Shown here piece by piece: positions 11,470 to 22,400 of a DNA stretch of 64,000 bases; within the stretch, counting starts at the first letter, position 1, and every line of letters starts with the position of its first letter. The position numbers were made by a program, and so were the translations under genes. Source of the DNA: Odontomyia ornata (taxonomy: Eukaryota; Arthropoda; Insecta; Diptera; Stratiomyidae); assembly GCA_963969285.1 (NCBI GenBank), contig OZ017740.1:159844819-159908818 (forward strand), given 5' to 3'. The notes under the pieces are model-generated. The model was not told the origin of the DNA. It saw only the letters and a list, made by a program, of their open reading frames with translations, and made no database searches.

Positions 11470-12768
11470 CAGGGCTTTCCAATAAGAGGTGTTATTTTGA
11501 TATTAACACAAAAATGTTATTTTGTAATATAAATGATTGAATGTTATTTTATTATGTAGAAAAAAGTATGCCGTTAATAGTCAAGAATAACATCAGGCAA
11601 ATGACCACCATGACCATGCTTATAGGACCATATCCTTTTCATGAAATTTTCCATAATCAAATCGCAAAGTGGCTGCCCTATGTCCTCGATAGCCTCACGG
11701 ATTCCATCTTTGAGGTCTTGAATCGACGCTGGGCTACTGTCGTAGACCTTTTCACGTAGCCCTAAAGGAAGAAGTCGCAAGGTGTTAAATCACAAGATCT
11801 CGGTGGCCAATTGTGATCACCTTTTCGAGAGATAACACGGTCCGGAAACTTTTCCCCTAAAAGATCAATGGTTTCGTTGCTTGTGTGGTACGTAGTGCCG
11901 TTTTGTTGAAAGTGAACGTTGTCCAGATCAATATCATCCAATTTTGGCCATAAAAAATTATTAATCATTTCTCGATAGCGCAATCCATTCACCGTAACTG
12001 TTGCTCCAGCCTCATTTTTAAAAAAGTGGGGTCCAATGACTCCGCCGAACCATAAACCGCACCAGCCAATCACACGTTGAGGATAGAGAGGCTTTTCAAC
12101 AATAAGTTTTGGGTCTTCCGAGCCCCAGATGTGACAATTTTGCTTGTTGATGAAGCCATCGAGGTGGAAATGGGCCTCATCACTAAAGATGATTTTCGAT
12201 GGAATTCTGAATCATCTTCATGCATTTCAAGGACCCAATCAGCAAAAACACGACGTTGCTGATGATCGGCCAGCTTGGATTCTTGTGTTAAATGACCTTT
12301 ATAAGCCTCAAGGCCCAAATCTTTATGCAAAATACGGTTTTATGACGTTTGCGGAATGCATAATTCCAAAGAACGACGAGGAATGGACAAGCCTGGGTTT
12401 TCTTCAACACTTTCGGCTACAGTAGCAATATTCTTGGCTGTTCTTGAGTGACGTGCACGGATGCTATTCTTCACATCACTGAATTGTCCCAACAGCCCGA
12501 ATTTTTCCACCGATTTCTGTATTGCGGTCTGACAAGCTGCTTCACGACGGCCCAAAAATGTTCGAGTTTTACGAACCGTCTCTGCCAAATGTTCACCCTT
12601 TTTATAGTGAATTTTAATGATTTCAATGCGTCATTGAAGCATGTATCGTTCCATTTTTATTAATGACGTAGTTTTTACTTGTCAAATGTCAAAAAATGAC
12701 AGCTTCAAAAGTGATATCTACCAAAATAGCAGGCTATCCAAAATAACACCTCTTATTGGAAAACCCTT
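11470..12768 (-). mobile_element. Mar-4: complete-length mariner-like element
   Basis: Inverted repeats share CTTTCCAATAAGAGGTGTTA (11475 onward) with a close match at the other end ending at 12768. TA flanks both sides (11468-11469 and 12769-12770). At 1299 bp it is full length, and it appears to be inserted into or next to the older relic Mar-3. Confidence 0.88.
11574..12654 (-). pseudogene. Mar-4 transposase
   Basis: Minus-strand transposase starting at the ATG at 12652-12654 and ending at 11574. Domains in order: helix-turn-helix (LAETVRKTRTFLGRREAACQ), linker with ENPGLSIPRRSLEL, then HKDLGLEAYKGHLTQE and FADWVLEMHEDDSEFHRK. The SDEAHF block with the first aspartate is out of frame, and the second block reads VHFQQNGTTYHTS, where the usual aspartate is replaced by asparagine. 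The third block, PPRSCDLTPCDFFL, is intact. A TAG stop at codon 8 and several frameshifts (near 12340, 12200, 12070 and 11770) make it a pseudogene. Confidence 0.85.
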
Positions 12769-12770
12769 TA

Positions 12771-14479
12771 GAAATGAGGATTTTGTTTGCTGAAACTTTC
12801 AACCGGATTTTTTTTTGAATTTCTTCTGTTCAGATTTCTATACCTATTTCTATAGCATACATCAGTTGCAGAACAAGCAAAGCCAGTCTCATACAATGTG
12901 AATCCATATTTCACTTTGACAATGGAACTCCCACTTCGTTAAAAAGAGCAATCGAATAAACTCACCATCTTAGTCGCTAAGCATTTCAGATGGTTACACA
13001 CTATTTTTGTAGGCTACTACATACTACATTAGGATGCAAACTCTATGAATTCCTGAAATCTCACCTAACCTTTCATGCTACTGATATTAGATCAGTTTGA
13101 TCTTTGCATAAGGTATCAATTTTGTTTAAGCAAACCAGGCAAGTAGGAACACTAGTCTCAGACACTGATTATCACCTCTTTTGTCACATTCCATTGGTTC
13201 AGGTAACATCGACGCTTTATCATGAACTATATACTTTGTATTATTATTATTTCAATCACCTTCATTCAACGTTAGCCTTTTAACAAATATTACTGACTTT
13301 TAATCATAGAAGCTTTTTCTAATTTCATTTTATGATTAATTCTCCATTGAACCATATCAAATATGAAATTTGGCGAAAACTCTCTTAGCAGCAAAAGCTA
13401 CTCCTCACAAAATTTAGCAAATACCCAGAGTCATAAATATACAGAAAAATGTTTTTTGTCTCGACTCCAATCGAAGCGTATAGTTAGGAAAAAAAGGATA
13501 AAAACCGTACAACAAAGTTTTAACTTTTAACAACACAAAAAAAAACGAAATAAATATTTGGGAGAATTTTAAGAAAATATAAATTTATTCAAGGGAAAAG
13601 AAATCGCTTAAATGTACTATTTATTACATTAAGGAAATGCTATTCATAGAATAATTGTATATATTTTAATGATAAATAAAAATTTTACTATATAATTACG
13701 TCGCATGAAATAGTTCAGTGTACTTATTCCTCAGATACATTATGTATGAATTTACTATTTAATCAAAAGATGTTGATTTGCATCAGGGAGAATAGGATAA
13801 TCTCATTGGAGTAAGCAACGGAATACATTACATAAAAATAATTCAAGGTCAGTCATTACGATCACTGTGGATTAAAAATTTCAACTAAGGAATACATATT
13901 GATCAATTTTAGGTGATGAATGGAAGTAATCAAATGAGACCAAAAGAAGATACGACGAGCCATCAATCAGAAGATACAGCAAATTAACGAACATATGACG
14001 CTAAATGAAGCCGTATTAGGTTACGCCTCAGTTAAATAGTTCAAAAGGGGGTACACACTATGCACGAGTCTCTATAAAGTCACATAGGGTGTATTTCCAA
14101 AAATATATCAGAGCCCCCATAACATCAACTGAAAGTGTGAGCATTCCAGGGGCTATGAACAGTAAACGTGGTACTGGCCATTTCTGATCTCCAAAAGAAC
14201 AAAGCTCATCGAATCTATGGAATACTGACAGAGTTTCTCTAAGCTAGAGGAGCATACCTACACAACCTCCTACACCGTGTCTTGTGCAAGATATAGGCGG
14301 AGGAAAAGCTACCAGATGACCCTTACATAAAAAGAGTGACTGAGTACGCTGTGAAAATTGTGGAAAGATAGCCTTGTTGATGTATATAGTGCTGTTTAAA
14401 ATCATTGAACGAAGACTGAAGCCCTGCAATGAAAGTATCGTTGGAGTTGAATTTTGAAGAAGCCGTTCTGAGATTGACC
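12771..14479. other. AT-rich stretch with no supported gene
   Basis: Short reading frames only, none with recognisable motifs. The last 400 bases may include the decayed 5' part of the LINE that follows, but no ORF1 similarity can be seen before the zinc knuckles at about 14550. Confidence 0.5.
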
Positions 14480-14770
14480 AGATGTGTTCAGTAAAACTGG
14501 TGCTCAAAAAGTACTGGGAATAAAATATCGTTGTACGCCTACAGAAAACAGAGGTCAACCAGTGTTATCGGTGTCAAAGATTTGGTCATTTGTCTACCAA
14601 CTGCGTCATGTACCATCGGTGTATCAAACGCAAAGACGTCTAAGCCCCCCGGTGAGTGCGAATTGGCTGAGACGGAGCCAAAAGAAAAATTATACTGCGT
14701 GAACTGCGGTGTTTTTGGTCATCCAGCATCACATTGAGGATGCTCCCAATATAAATATGAAAAAATAAAA
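14480..14770 (+). pseudogene. L2 ORF1 (gag-like) zinc-knuckle fragment
   Basis: One frame reads QCYRCQRFGHLSTNC, a CCHC zinc knuckle, followed by MYHRCIK. A second frame continues with KLYCVNCGVFGHPASH, a second knuckle that hits a stop where an arginine is expected. Paired CCHC knuckles at the end of ORF1 are characteristic of Jockey-group LINEs and bind the element RNA. At least one frameshift lies between the two. Confidence 0.75.
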
Positions 14771-14883
14771 TTTGCTCCAAAGCAAATACAAGTACACCGT
14801 AGGGTCATACCTTCCAACTTCATCAAGCCCGGATTATTATTTGCACTCGCAATGATAATAATGTCAAAATAACTTGTCATCCA

Positions 14884-16562
14884 GTGACTTTCCCATGGAT
14901 AGGATTCGTTTCATCTCGATCAACGTCAACTCTATTGTTACTCTATATCAACGTGAGTGTCTCCTTAAATTTATTGTTACGCAGTAGCTTGAAATCATAC
15001 TTCTCACTGAAATCCACCTCAATTTATGGCAATACATGGCACACAAAGATTTTGCATTCGTACGATACAATAAGGTAAACGGTGATGGGGGAGACGGTAC
15101 CGGGATATTGGTGAGAAGACCCTATTGTTTCAAAAATATTGAAATAGGTAGTTGACCTCAAAAAATTTCAATTTCTTAAAGTGCCTGTTATCAAAATTTT
15201 ACTGCCAGGTAGGGATAACCTTTTCGTTATCTCTGCCTTGTTTGAAATACTCGAATTGAACAGGCTGCATAGTTATTATTTTCTTGCCGGTGACCTGAAT
15301 TCCAAGCATGCATCCTGGCTGTACGTCAAAAATAATTCCAGAGGTGTATTCCTGAAATCGTGGATAACAGAGAACCAAATTGAATACACGTGCAATCTGT
15401 ATGGATCGGAGTTGCCAACATAACCTAGGGCAAATTCATATTTGGCCCTCTGCATTGGTGACGCAAGACATGAGTTCAACTTTAATAGTAACCAACAGAA
15501 CTGCAGATGCTTCCTTATGATAGCGACCATAACGCAATCGTAATGGAAATCAATCATCAAAGGGATGATTTCTTCCTCATTAAAGGTCACCATGAAAATC
15601 AAAGGTTGAATTTAAAAAAATAGATTGTGGAAAGTTTCAAAAGAAGTTCAATCGAGAGTACCAGAAGCAATGTCCTCTTTCTAATGATGACAATGCTTGC
15701 TCAATGGTTCCTAATGATAGGAATCTAACTAATGATGAAATAGACCTCTATTTGTTGAAGTTAGAAAATCTCACATTACAAACGATTGAGAAAGTAGTTA
15801 GCAAGAAACTATATGGAAGGATATGAAACAATATGGTAGGATATGAAACACCAACGATTGCAAGGTCGAAAAGACTGAAAAGCCTTCTTCTTATACGCCT
15901 CAACAATATTTATCGGCGATTTTTGGATTACAAACATCCCGCGTTGGCTATGTTGAAATTATACTTGAGAAATGTCCGGAACTTAATCCATTCATACTTC
16001 AGGAGTGAGGTCAGCAATCAATGGGTGGAAAAATTTGGGGGGTATTCACCCACAGGACGCAGATGGCATTTTCACGAAAAGGAATAGCATATTCCGTAAG
16101 AAATTTCAAGCGAAGGTATCGAGTCTTGAAGTCGTTAGTGATGAGGTCAATCTTCTAGGTAGGGCTGGTATTGAAATTGATAGCACGACTCCGGATAGAA
16201 ATGGAAACAGGATTATATGTGATAGATTGCAGAAACTTGCTCTGATTCAAACTCACTTTGAATTGGTTCATCTACCAGACCCAGAGAGAGGCAACCAAAT
16301 ACTTTCAGAGGTCTTTGAAGCAAAAGTTTCCGACTTCAAATCAAGCGCAAACGGTGAATCAATTCTTCATTTTAAAAAAACATTCACATTTGACCTCATA
16401 CTGAGCTTGAATCTCATTGGTTATTTGTCGGCTATGAAGACTTCCGTTTCTTGTTAAGCAGGATAAACAACAAGAAGTCATTATTGCATATTATTCAACA
16501 ACATGTTGAGCAATTCATATTTCCCTAATGAGTGGAAAAAGCCTAAGGTGTTTCCAATCTTG
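14884..16562 (+). pseudogene. L2 ORF2, endonuclease and N-terminal RT
   Basis: The endonuclease segment reads SYYFLAGDLNSKHASWL and GVFLKSWITENQIEYTC, then a stop and ARANSYLALCIGDARHE with frameshift errors. The linker and early RT follow (HPALAMLKLYLRNVRNLIHS; NRIICDRLQKLALIQTHFE). Just before the inserted repeat the frame reads PNEWKKPKVFPILKQ, the conserved RT entry that should lead to SYRPMSLL. That continuation is found after the insertion, at about 17990. Confidence 0.75.
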
Positions 16563-16564
16563 AA

Positions 16565-17964
16565 ACAAGTTGGGTAGACAGACCTATGCTCATGTCAGAA
16601 GGGTTTTGTACTTAACTTACAAAATGCAGTAACCAGCGACGAATAAAATCAAGAAACATGTCAAAGACGATTTTATTGGAGAGAGAAACATGTCAAAGAC
16701 GATTTTATTGGAGAAAATGTGAAATTCGAGGATCATACTATTATTAACAAAGTTGAACGAATTTTGACTTCTGAGGTATTTTTTATAGTTCTACCCATAA
16801 ATATCTCCTTTGATAATTTTTTCAGATTTTTTAGATCACGGGTGTCCATTCGCGAGGGAGGAAACACATTTTCCATGAAGCAAAAACTGTCAGTTTAGGA
16901 ACTGTTTTGAAAAGCTCTCATAGAGAACTTTCAGTTGATACTCATATCGGCTACCTTTCATGAAATTTTTTTTCAGGGGCCACTCTTCTATACTGTAATC
17001 ATCGATTCATGGCCTATTTTTTCGAATCCTAGAATGGTTACAAAGCCCCTTTTGCTAGGAGCTCTCTCCTACCTCTTCGACTTGTTTCAATTGTATGTAC
17101 TCATTTTCATGATACCTATCACTTCTGATATTTTCATGCAAATTCTAGCATAGTTGTAGTGTCTAAGTCGGTAAAAAGCGCATATGGCTCCATAGCCATA
17201 TGTTTCCATAGTAATACAGGGCATATTGCTCCATAGTAATACAGGAAAATTCAAATCGCTATAACTTCGGTAAATACTATTCGATCTTTATCAAACTTTC
17301 AGAAAAGATCAATCTTATAAAAAGTCATCTTTTTGCAAAATTTTATTGAGTTTAAAGGTACCGTTTAGATTTTATTCAAGAAAACACAAAATCGATAAAT
17401 CATACTATTACTAACAAAGTTGAGTGAATTTCGACTTCTCATGTATTTGTTGTTATTGTGCTCATGAAGGCCTACATTCATGATTTTTTTCAGATTTTTC
17501 GGATGGAAGGTGTCCAATCGCGAGGGGGGGGTACGCGAAAAGTTCGAACATTTCGCCTTCCCCTGTCCCCCTCGGTAACAATAAGGCAGTTTTAAGACTA
17601 GTTTTGAAAAGATCTCATTGAGACCTTTCCAACGATACCCTACTCGACTACCAATGGTGAAAATTTTTTTTTGAGGGGTCACCTCCCTATATGGGGAGAC
17701 CCCCCTTAAACGCCTTTGAAAAATTTTTTCACCCTTGAACTTTCAAGAGGTCACCACTTCTGACCTTTCTACAAAGTTTCATTGCTGTAGCCTCTACAGT
17801 TTCGGAGAAAAAGTGCTGTGACATACAGACGGACGGACGGACGGACGGACGGACGGACGGACGGACGGACGGACGGACGGACGGACGGACGGACGGACGG
17901 ACGGACGGACAGACGGACACAGGTCGTGATTGCAATAGGGTTTTGTATTTTAGTACAAAACCCT
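16565..17964 (+). repeat. (GTCC)n dispersed repeat, copy B (type copy, inside L2)
   Basis: Full-length 1.4-kb non-coding repeat and the best-defined copy. The left end begins ACAAGTTGGG, then an AGGGTTTTGT motif about 30 bases in. The body contains conserved G-rich blocks (17518-17530 and 17690-17706). Near the right end lies a (GGAC)n tract, and the terminus is a palindrome made of AGGGTTTTGTA and its complement (17937-17964). The LINE reading frame continues on both sides through an A-run, with at most one extra base. A direct duplication (AAACATGTCAAAGACGATTT plus flanks) lies at 16648-16709. Structure suggests a non-autonomous rolling-circle (Helentron/DINE-1-like) element; this is inference. 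Confidence 0.8.
17827..17918 (+). repeat. (GGAC)n microsatellite
   Basis: About 21 uninterrupted GGAC tetranucleotides inside repeat copy B, just upstream of its terminal palindrome. Other copies hold the same motif at the same position but shorter and more degraded, for example at 40000-40020. Confidence 0.95.
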
Positions 17965-19340
17965 AAAAAGGAAAAGAATCTTCGAGCCCTAAAAGCTATC
18001 GCCCAATGAGCCTGCTATCTAACATCAGCAAGGTGTTTGAAGTGACACTAAACAAAGCATTAAATGCTCGCATCAAGAAATATGAGTTGTTACCGAATTG
18101 CCAATTTGGCTTACGTCCCAGGCATTCCACTATACATGCGATAACGAAACTAACCTCAGAGATCTGTTGGATACTTGACGATTGAGAATGTATAGAAGCA
18201 CGTCTCATTTATATGGAGAAAGCCTTCGATACGGTGTGGTTAGATGGACTAATTTTTACACTCCTTCAGGACGCCTTGCCACCATGATATGTTGAATGGA
18301 AAATCATATGTATGTTGTAACTGATGAAAACCTGGAAAAAATGTGCAAATTCAAGGTCTCCAATGGTCTACAGCAGGGAACAGCTACTGCAACTTCACTT
18401 TTCTCAATATTCATTCGCAAGCTATTGAACGACTTTGATTTTAGCACCTCACCAACAAGATCATTGGTAGCGTTTGCTGATGATCTAATCATATAACATA
18501 CAATATACGGCAGACCTAAAAGCTTCAATAGTTCAGAGCAATCTTCAAAAAATGGTTGATGATGTGCAGCTCTATACCAACGATTGGCAAATGGAAATCA
18601 GTGCGTAGAAATGCGAAAAAATGTTGTTCCGGACTACGCTGCAGGGGGTCAGTCAGTATCTGGAGAGTAATTGGAAGGGTTTCCACACTACGCCTGGAGA
18701 GGGTAGTTCAGAACGGATTCTACAGTATCTGTACCATACTGGACATGTCATAATGATGCTAAGTAAAGCACAAAAAGTAGCCATGGCCCTTCAACGGCTC
18801 TTTCATTCCAGAAACATTGATTAATAGGTCAAAGTTTTCTATTACAAGACCCTGGTTAGACCAGTTTTGACATATGTCAGACCTGGTACAATCAGAGTGC
18901 TAATACTTTGGAAAGATTAAGAGTTTTTGAAAGAAAATGTCTTTGTGCTTGTTCTGGTATGTACAGGAAGGCTGAAATGGATTGGAAGCACTATATATCG
19001 AATAGAAAAAATTATCAAACTGCTAACGCGACGAGAGTCAATATCTTTATATTTAACTTCTTCGAAATCAGATCGCAAGATCTTTGACTGTGAGTAAAAT
19101 TCTTGAGATTTTACAGCCGTTCCACTCTACAGGCGGGTATATTGTGACTTGCTTGGAAATTGGCTTCATTCCTCCAGAGGTATTCTTGTATTTGGACATG
19201 AACTGATATGTTTTTGATTCTGACGGCGTCCCAATCATATATCACATATATAGACGGGCCACTGATAGAAAGATAAAATATCCTCCAAGTTTGAGTTCAC
19301 AAGACCAACAATTCCAATGGAGATACTCATTTGAGATGGA
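17965..19340 (+). pseudogene. L2 ORF2, catalytic RT and C-terminal part
   Basis: Resumes the LINE frame after the inserted repeat: SYRPMSLLSNISKVFE, then NCQFGLRPRHSTIHA (RT motif), MEKAFDTVW, SNGLQQGTATATSLFSIFI and the catalytic box AFADDLII. C-terminal motifs follow in shifted frames (KVAMALQRLFHSRNID; YYKTLVRPVLTYV; LRVFERKCL). Stops at 18184 and 18496 and multiple frameshifts inactivate it. Similarity fades at about 19340. Confidence 0.8.
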
Positions 19341-19634
19341 GCAATCTAGCTATTAGTGACTGAATGACAACGTCCAAATTATTCGTGATTGTTTTCTGTA
19401 TTTGTGTTTTTCGTCACTTCGTTTTCAGTTTCATCTCTTCATTGCTACATTTAGTGTAGTAGTTTATTTTTGTTAAAAATTAATGGATAGATGTCAGTAT
19501 AAGATAAAATTTTTTAAGTTGAATTCGTTTAGAAATAGAGTGTAACATATAAGGTATAGCAAAAAAGTTTACTGTTGTGTTAGTATTATCAGTAAATTCT
19601 TCGTTATCTCGGTTTTTTTGGCGCCATTTAAAAA

Positions 19635-20254
19635 ATCTCCAAATAAATGTTCCTCCAACTTTTCCAGAAAAACGCAAATATTGTAAATTTAATGCTAAAC
19701 AAATATATATTTCGGAGGCAAGAGTTCCTCCTTCTTCAGTGTTTTTTTGTTCTGGTTTAATTCCAAATAGTATCCGCTTTTTATATCCCTTACATTAATT
19801 ACATTTTACCTATTTTTGTCTTTGAGACCTATCAATTAACCTATATCCTTAATTACATTTTATTATCCCTGGTTAAGAGGTATCATTTATTGCTTATCCC
19901 TCATTTATTGCTTTTCCCTGCTATTATAATTCGTTTATTATATTTTAAATATTATTTAGATTTAATTAGATCTAGTATCCTTGAGTAACCGTTGCCCACA
20001 TCTTCATTGAGCCGTGCGTTTTCCGGTTGTCGAATAATCCAAAGGCTCTCATATGCGTCCAATTTCCGATTGTTGCTCACGTCTTGTATTACTTCTAGAT
20101 CATCCCAATTGATTGCGTGATTAGTTTCTACAATATGGTTGGCGACGGCGGACTTAGCTGTATCACCAGGTGCTTTCCTTGACTTTAGCTTCTCTGCTTC
20201 CTTGATATGCTCGCTGAACCTTGTTTTGACTGATCGCTTAGTTTGTCCGATGTA
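19635..20254 (-). repeat. P1 left inverted arm
   Basis: Reverse complement of 20938-21557. On the minus strand it still encodes the last 100 or so residues of the endonuclease, unchanged in amino-acid sequence from the right arm (YIGQTKRSVKTRFSEH to LIKSK). Confidence 0.9.
19697..19744 (-). ncRNA. Hammerhead-ribozyme-like motif, left arm of P1
   Basis: On the minus strand: AAACA, core CTGAAGA, an extra A, stem GGAGG, loop, stem CCTCC, core GAA, self-complementary ATATATAT as stem III, T at the cleavage position, then TGTTT pairing with AAACA. All conserved core positions of a type I hammerhead (CUGANGA and GAA) are present and three helices can be drawn. Hammerheads are known in Penelope-like elements. 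Activity is untested. Confidence 0.6.
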
Positions 20255-20280
20255 TAGCTGAAGATGGCGTCTCCCCAAGA

Positions 20281-21240
20281 ATGTGGATCCGTTATGTTGA
20301 CGACGTTCTCGCGATAGTGAAGAGGGATAAAATTGAAGAGACATTAAAGAAAATGAATGAAATACATAAAAATATCACCTTCACAATAGAAGTGGAGAAT
20401 AACAACGAAATACCTTTTCTAGACATTAAAATAATAAGAAGTAATAATGTTTTAGAGTTTGATATTTTCAGGAAACCCACGAATACACAGAGGACGATAC
20501 CAGCCACATCACACCACTCGTACCAAACAAAGATGGCAACGTTCAACAGTTGGATATACCGAATGCTGACGACTCCGTTAACGAAACAGCGATATGAGCG
20601 AGAGAAGACGTTTATTTTGAGGACAGCGAAGATGAACGGATACAAGGAAAGCGAAATCTTTTCAATACAAAGGAGAATGGAAACAAGAATAAAAGCGGCA
20701 TCGCTAACCACTCTCCATGAACAAAACCGGAACCTGGAACAAAATCAAAGAGCAGCAATAACGTATTCAAAGATCTTTGGGAAGATCGGGAAAATCCTGA
20801 AGAAAGTCGACATAACAGCGATACCCACGAGCCGGAAATTCAAAATAGGATCCAGACTAGGCACACCGAAGGATAGGAAGCAAAAGGATGAAAAATGTGG
20901 CATATATAAAATTACCTGCCAGACATGCCAGATATCGTACATCGGACAAACTAAGCGATCAGTCAAAACAAGGTTCAGCGAGCATATCAAGGAAGCAGAG
21001 AAGCTAAAGTCAAGGAAAGCACCTGGTGATACAGCTAAGTCCGCCGTCGCCAACCATATTGTAGAAACTAATCACGCAATCAATTGGGATGATCTAGAAG
21101 TAATACAAGACGTGAGCAACAATCGGAAATTGGACGCATATGAGAGCCTTTGGATTATTCGACAACCGGAAAACGCACGGCTCAATGAAGATGTGGGCAA
21201 CGGTTACTCAAGGATACTAGATCTAATTAAATCTAAATAA
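20281..21240 (+). CDS. Penelope RT C-terminus and GIY-YIG endonuclease (5'-truncated, frame intact)
   Basis: A 319-codon open frame. Residues 1-100 are the end of the reverse transcriptase, starting at the catalytic box RYVDDVLAIV and continuing with IPFLDIKI and RKPTNTQRTI, as in Penelope RTs. Residues about 200-319 form the GIY-YIG nuclease that cuts the target DNA: CGIYKITCQTC, then SYIGQTKRSVKTRFSEH with the conserved arginine, the NHIVETNH histidine pair of the CCHH zinc site, and YESLWI with the catalytic glutamate. The front two-thirds of the RT is absent, replaced by the inverted arm, so the ATG at 20281 is internal to the original protein and the product would not be a working RT. 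No stop or frameshift is seen. Confidence 0.88.
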   Translation: MWIRYVDDVLAIVKRDKIEETLKKMNEIHKNITFTIEVENNNEIPFLDIKIIRSNNVLEFDIFRKPTNTQRTIPATSHHSYQTKMATFNSWIYRMLTTPLTKQRYEREKTFILRTAKMNGYKESEIFSIQRRMETRIKAASLTTLHEQNRNLEQNQRAAITYSKIFGKIGKILKKVDITAIPTSRKFKIGSRLGTPKDRKQKDEKCGIYKITCQTCQISYIGQTKRSVKTRFSEHIKEAEKLKSRKAPGDTAKSAVANHIVETNHAINWDDLEVIQDVSNNRKLDAYESLWIIRQPENARLNEDVGNGYSRILDLIKSK

Positions 21241-21447
21241 TATTTAAAATATAATAAACGAATTATAATAGCAGGGAAAAGCAATAAATGAGGGATAAGC
21301 AATAAATGATACCTCTTAACCAGGGATAATAAAATGTAATTAAGGATATAGGTTAATTGATAGGTCTCAAAGACAAAAATAGGTAAAATGTAATTAATGT
21401 AAGAGATATAAAAAGCGGATACTATTTGGAATTAAACCAGAACAAAA

Positions 21448-21495
21448 AAACACTGAAGAAGGAAGAACTCTTGCCTCCGAAATATATATTTGTTT
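21448..21495 (+). ncRNA. Hammerhead-ribozyme-like motif, right arm of P1
   Basis: Same motif as in the left arm, on the plus strand about 210 bases after the endonuclease stop codon. Stem II here is GGAAG against CCTCC, with one mismatch. Core CTGAAGA is at 21453-21459, GAA at 21479-21481, stem III ATATATAT at 21482-21489, and the predicted cut falls after T 21490. Confidence 0.55.
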
Positions 21496-21825
21496 AGCAT
21501 TAAATTTACAATATTTGCGTTTTTCTGGAAAAGTTGGAGGAACATTTATTTGGAGATTATCAGTAACTTTTGAATAATGTTGGTTGTATTTTTCTCCTTT
21601 TTCCAATTGAATCAAAAAATATGTAATAATTTTAATTAGTTGGAATTTGCTATTGTTTTTTTTCATTAAGCGTGTTTCATTGATAACTTATAAATTTAGA
21701 GAGCCATTTGGAACATTAAGTTTTCGTATTATTATTATTTGGAATTCACTTTATATTCTCTTAAAATTTATGACGTTTGATATTGAATGAAACGCCTTTG
21801 ACTTTTTAACTTTGAAACAATAACG

Positions 21826-22400
21826 ATGTACGCCAGTTTGTCGTAGACTCCAAGCAGGTATACGACAGTATCGACAGAAAAACTTTTAACCGAATAATGC
21901 TTGACTTTGGTGTCCCTGCTAAACTTGTACACATGACAAACGTTACAAGGCTAAACACTGGGCCTCAGTTCAAAGCTACTCATAGTAAGGGTTCAACTGA
22001 AGGTTACCCTACGAACTTAGGCCTAAAAAGAAGGAATGTTGTTCATTATCGCTCTGGAATATATGTGATCAGCAAAATGCCAGATAACACTACGGTCAAG
22101 CAACTCTTTAAGTCCACGCAATTATTACCGTATGCCAACGATATTAGCGTTATGTCCAAATTAATTCCAGATCCAAAGGAAGCGTTCATTTGACTGGAGT
22201 TGGAGGTGGAAAAATATTTGCGTATACAGGCCACTTATAAGAACTGTGCTGTTGTATGGACGTAAGACCTGGACTTTAAAAATCTTTTCAAAAAAGCCCT
22301 GGATGCATTCGAATGCAAAGTGCTCAGTCAGATATATGGCCCGTTAAATCATGGAGGAGAATAAAGACTGCGTTACAACGACAAGTGCTACATTCTTTAT
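21826..22400 (+). pseudogene. L3: RTE/R1-like reverse transcriptase relic
   Basis: Fragments in order of a LINE RT: FVVDSKQVYDSIDRKTFN (motif A region), MLDFGVPAKLVHMTN, STQLLPYANDISVMSK (catalytic box altered from YADD to YAND), then ALDAFECKVLSQIYGP and NHGGE with RLRYND from the C-terminal region. Many stops and a deletion between boxes A and C. No ends can be defined. Confidence 0.7.

Larger units (their letters stand above)
14480..19340 (+). mobile_element. L2: non-LTR retrotransposon (Jockey/I-like) split by a (GTCC)n repeat
   Basis: Order of parts: ORF1 zinc knuckles (14550-14765), endonuclease (about 15080-15550), start of RT (15830-16560), inserted repeat (16565-17964), rest of RT (17980-18500), and C-terminal region (18500-19340). 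Heavily mutated. No 3' tail was recognised. Its RT differs from that of L1, so it is a separate family. Confidence 0.75.
19635..21557 (+). mobile_element. P1: Penelope-like element with inverted arms
   Basis: A 5'-truncated Penelope copy flanked by an inverted copy of its own 3' part. The right arm (20938-21557) includes the end of the endonuclease and the 3' untranslated region. The left arm (19635-20254) is the same 620 bases reversed, with only scattered differences. The 683-base centre holds the end of the reverse transcriptase and the start of the endonuclease. Such partial inverted or tandem arrangements are known for Penelope elements. The near-identity of the arms and the intact reading frame suggest a recent insertion. 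Confidence 0.85.

Noticed and set aside
17818..17935. Arg-Pro-Ser-Val or Asp-Gly-Arg-Thr repeat proteins and a possible CRISPR-like array
   Set aside because: A GGAC tetranucleotide microsatellite with no spacers.
20292..20711. Minus-strand frames opposite the Penelope gene (also 20745-21053)
   Set aside because: Antisense shadows of the GIY-YIG/RT frame with hydrophobic composition and no motifs.
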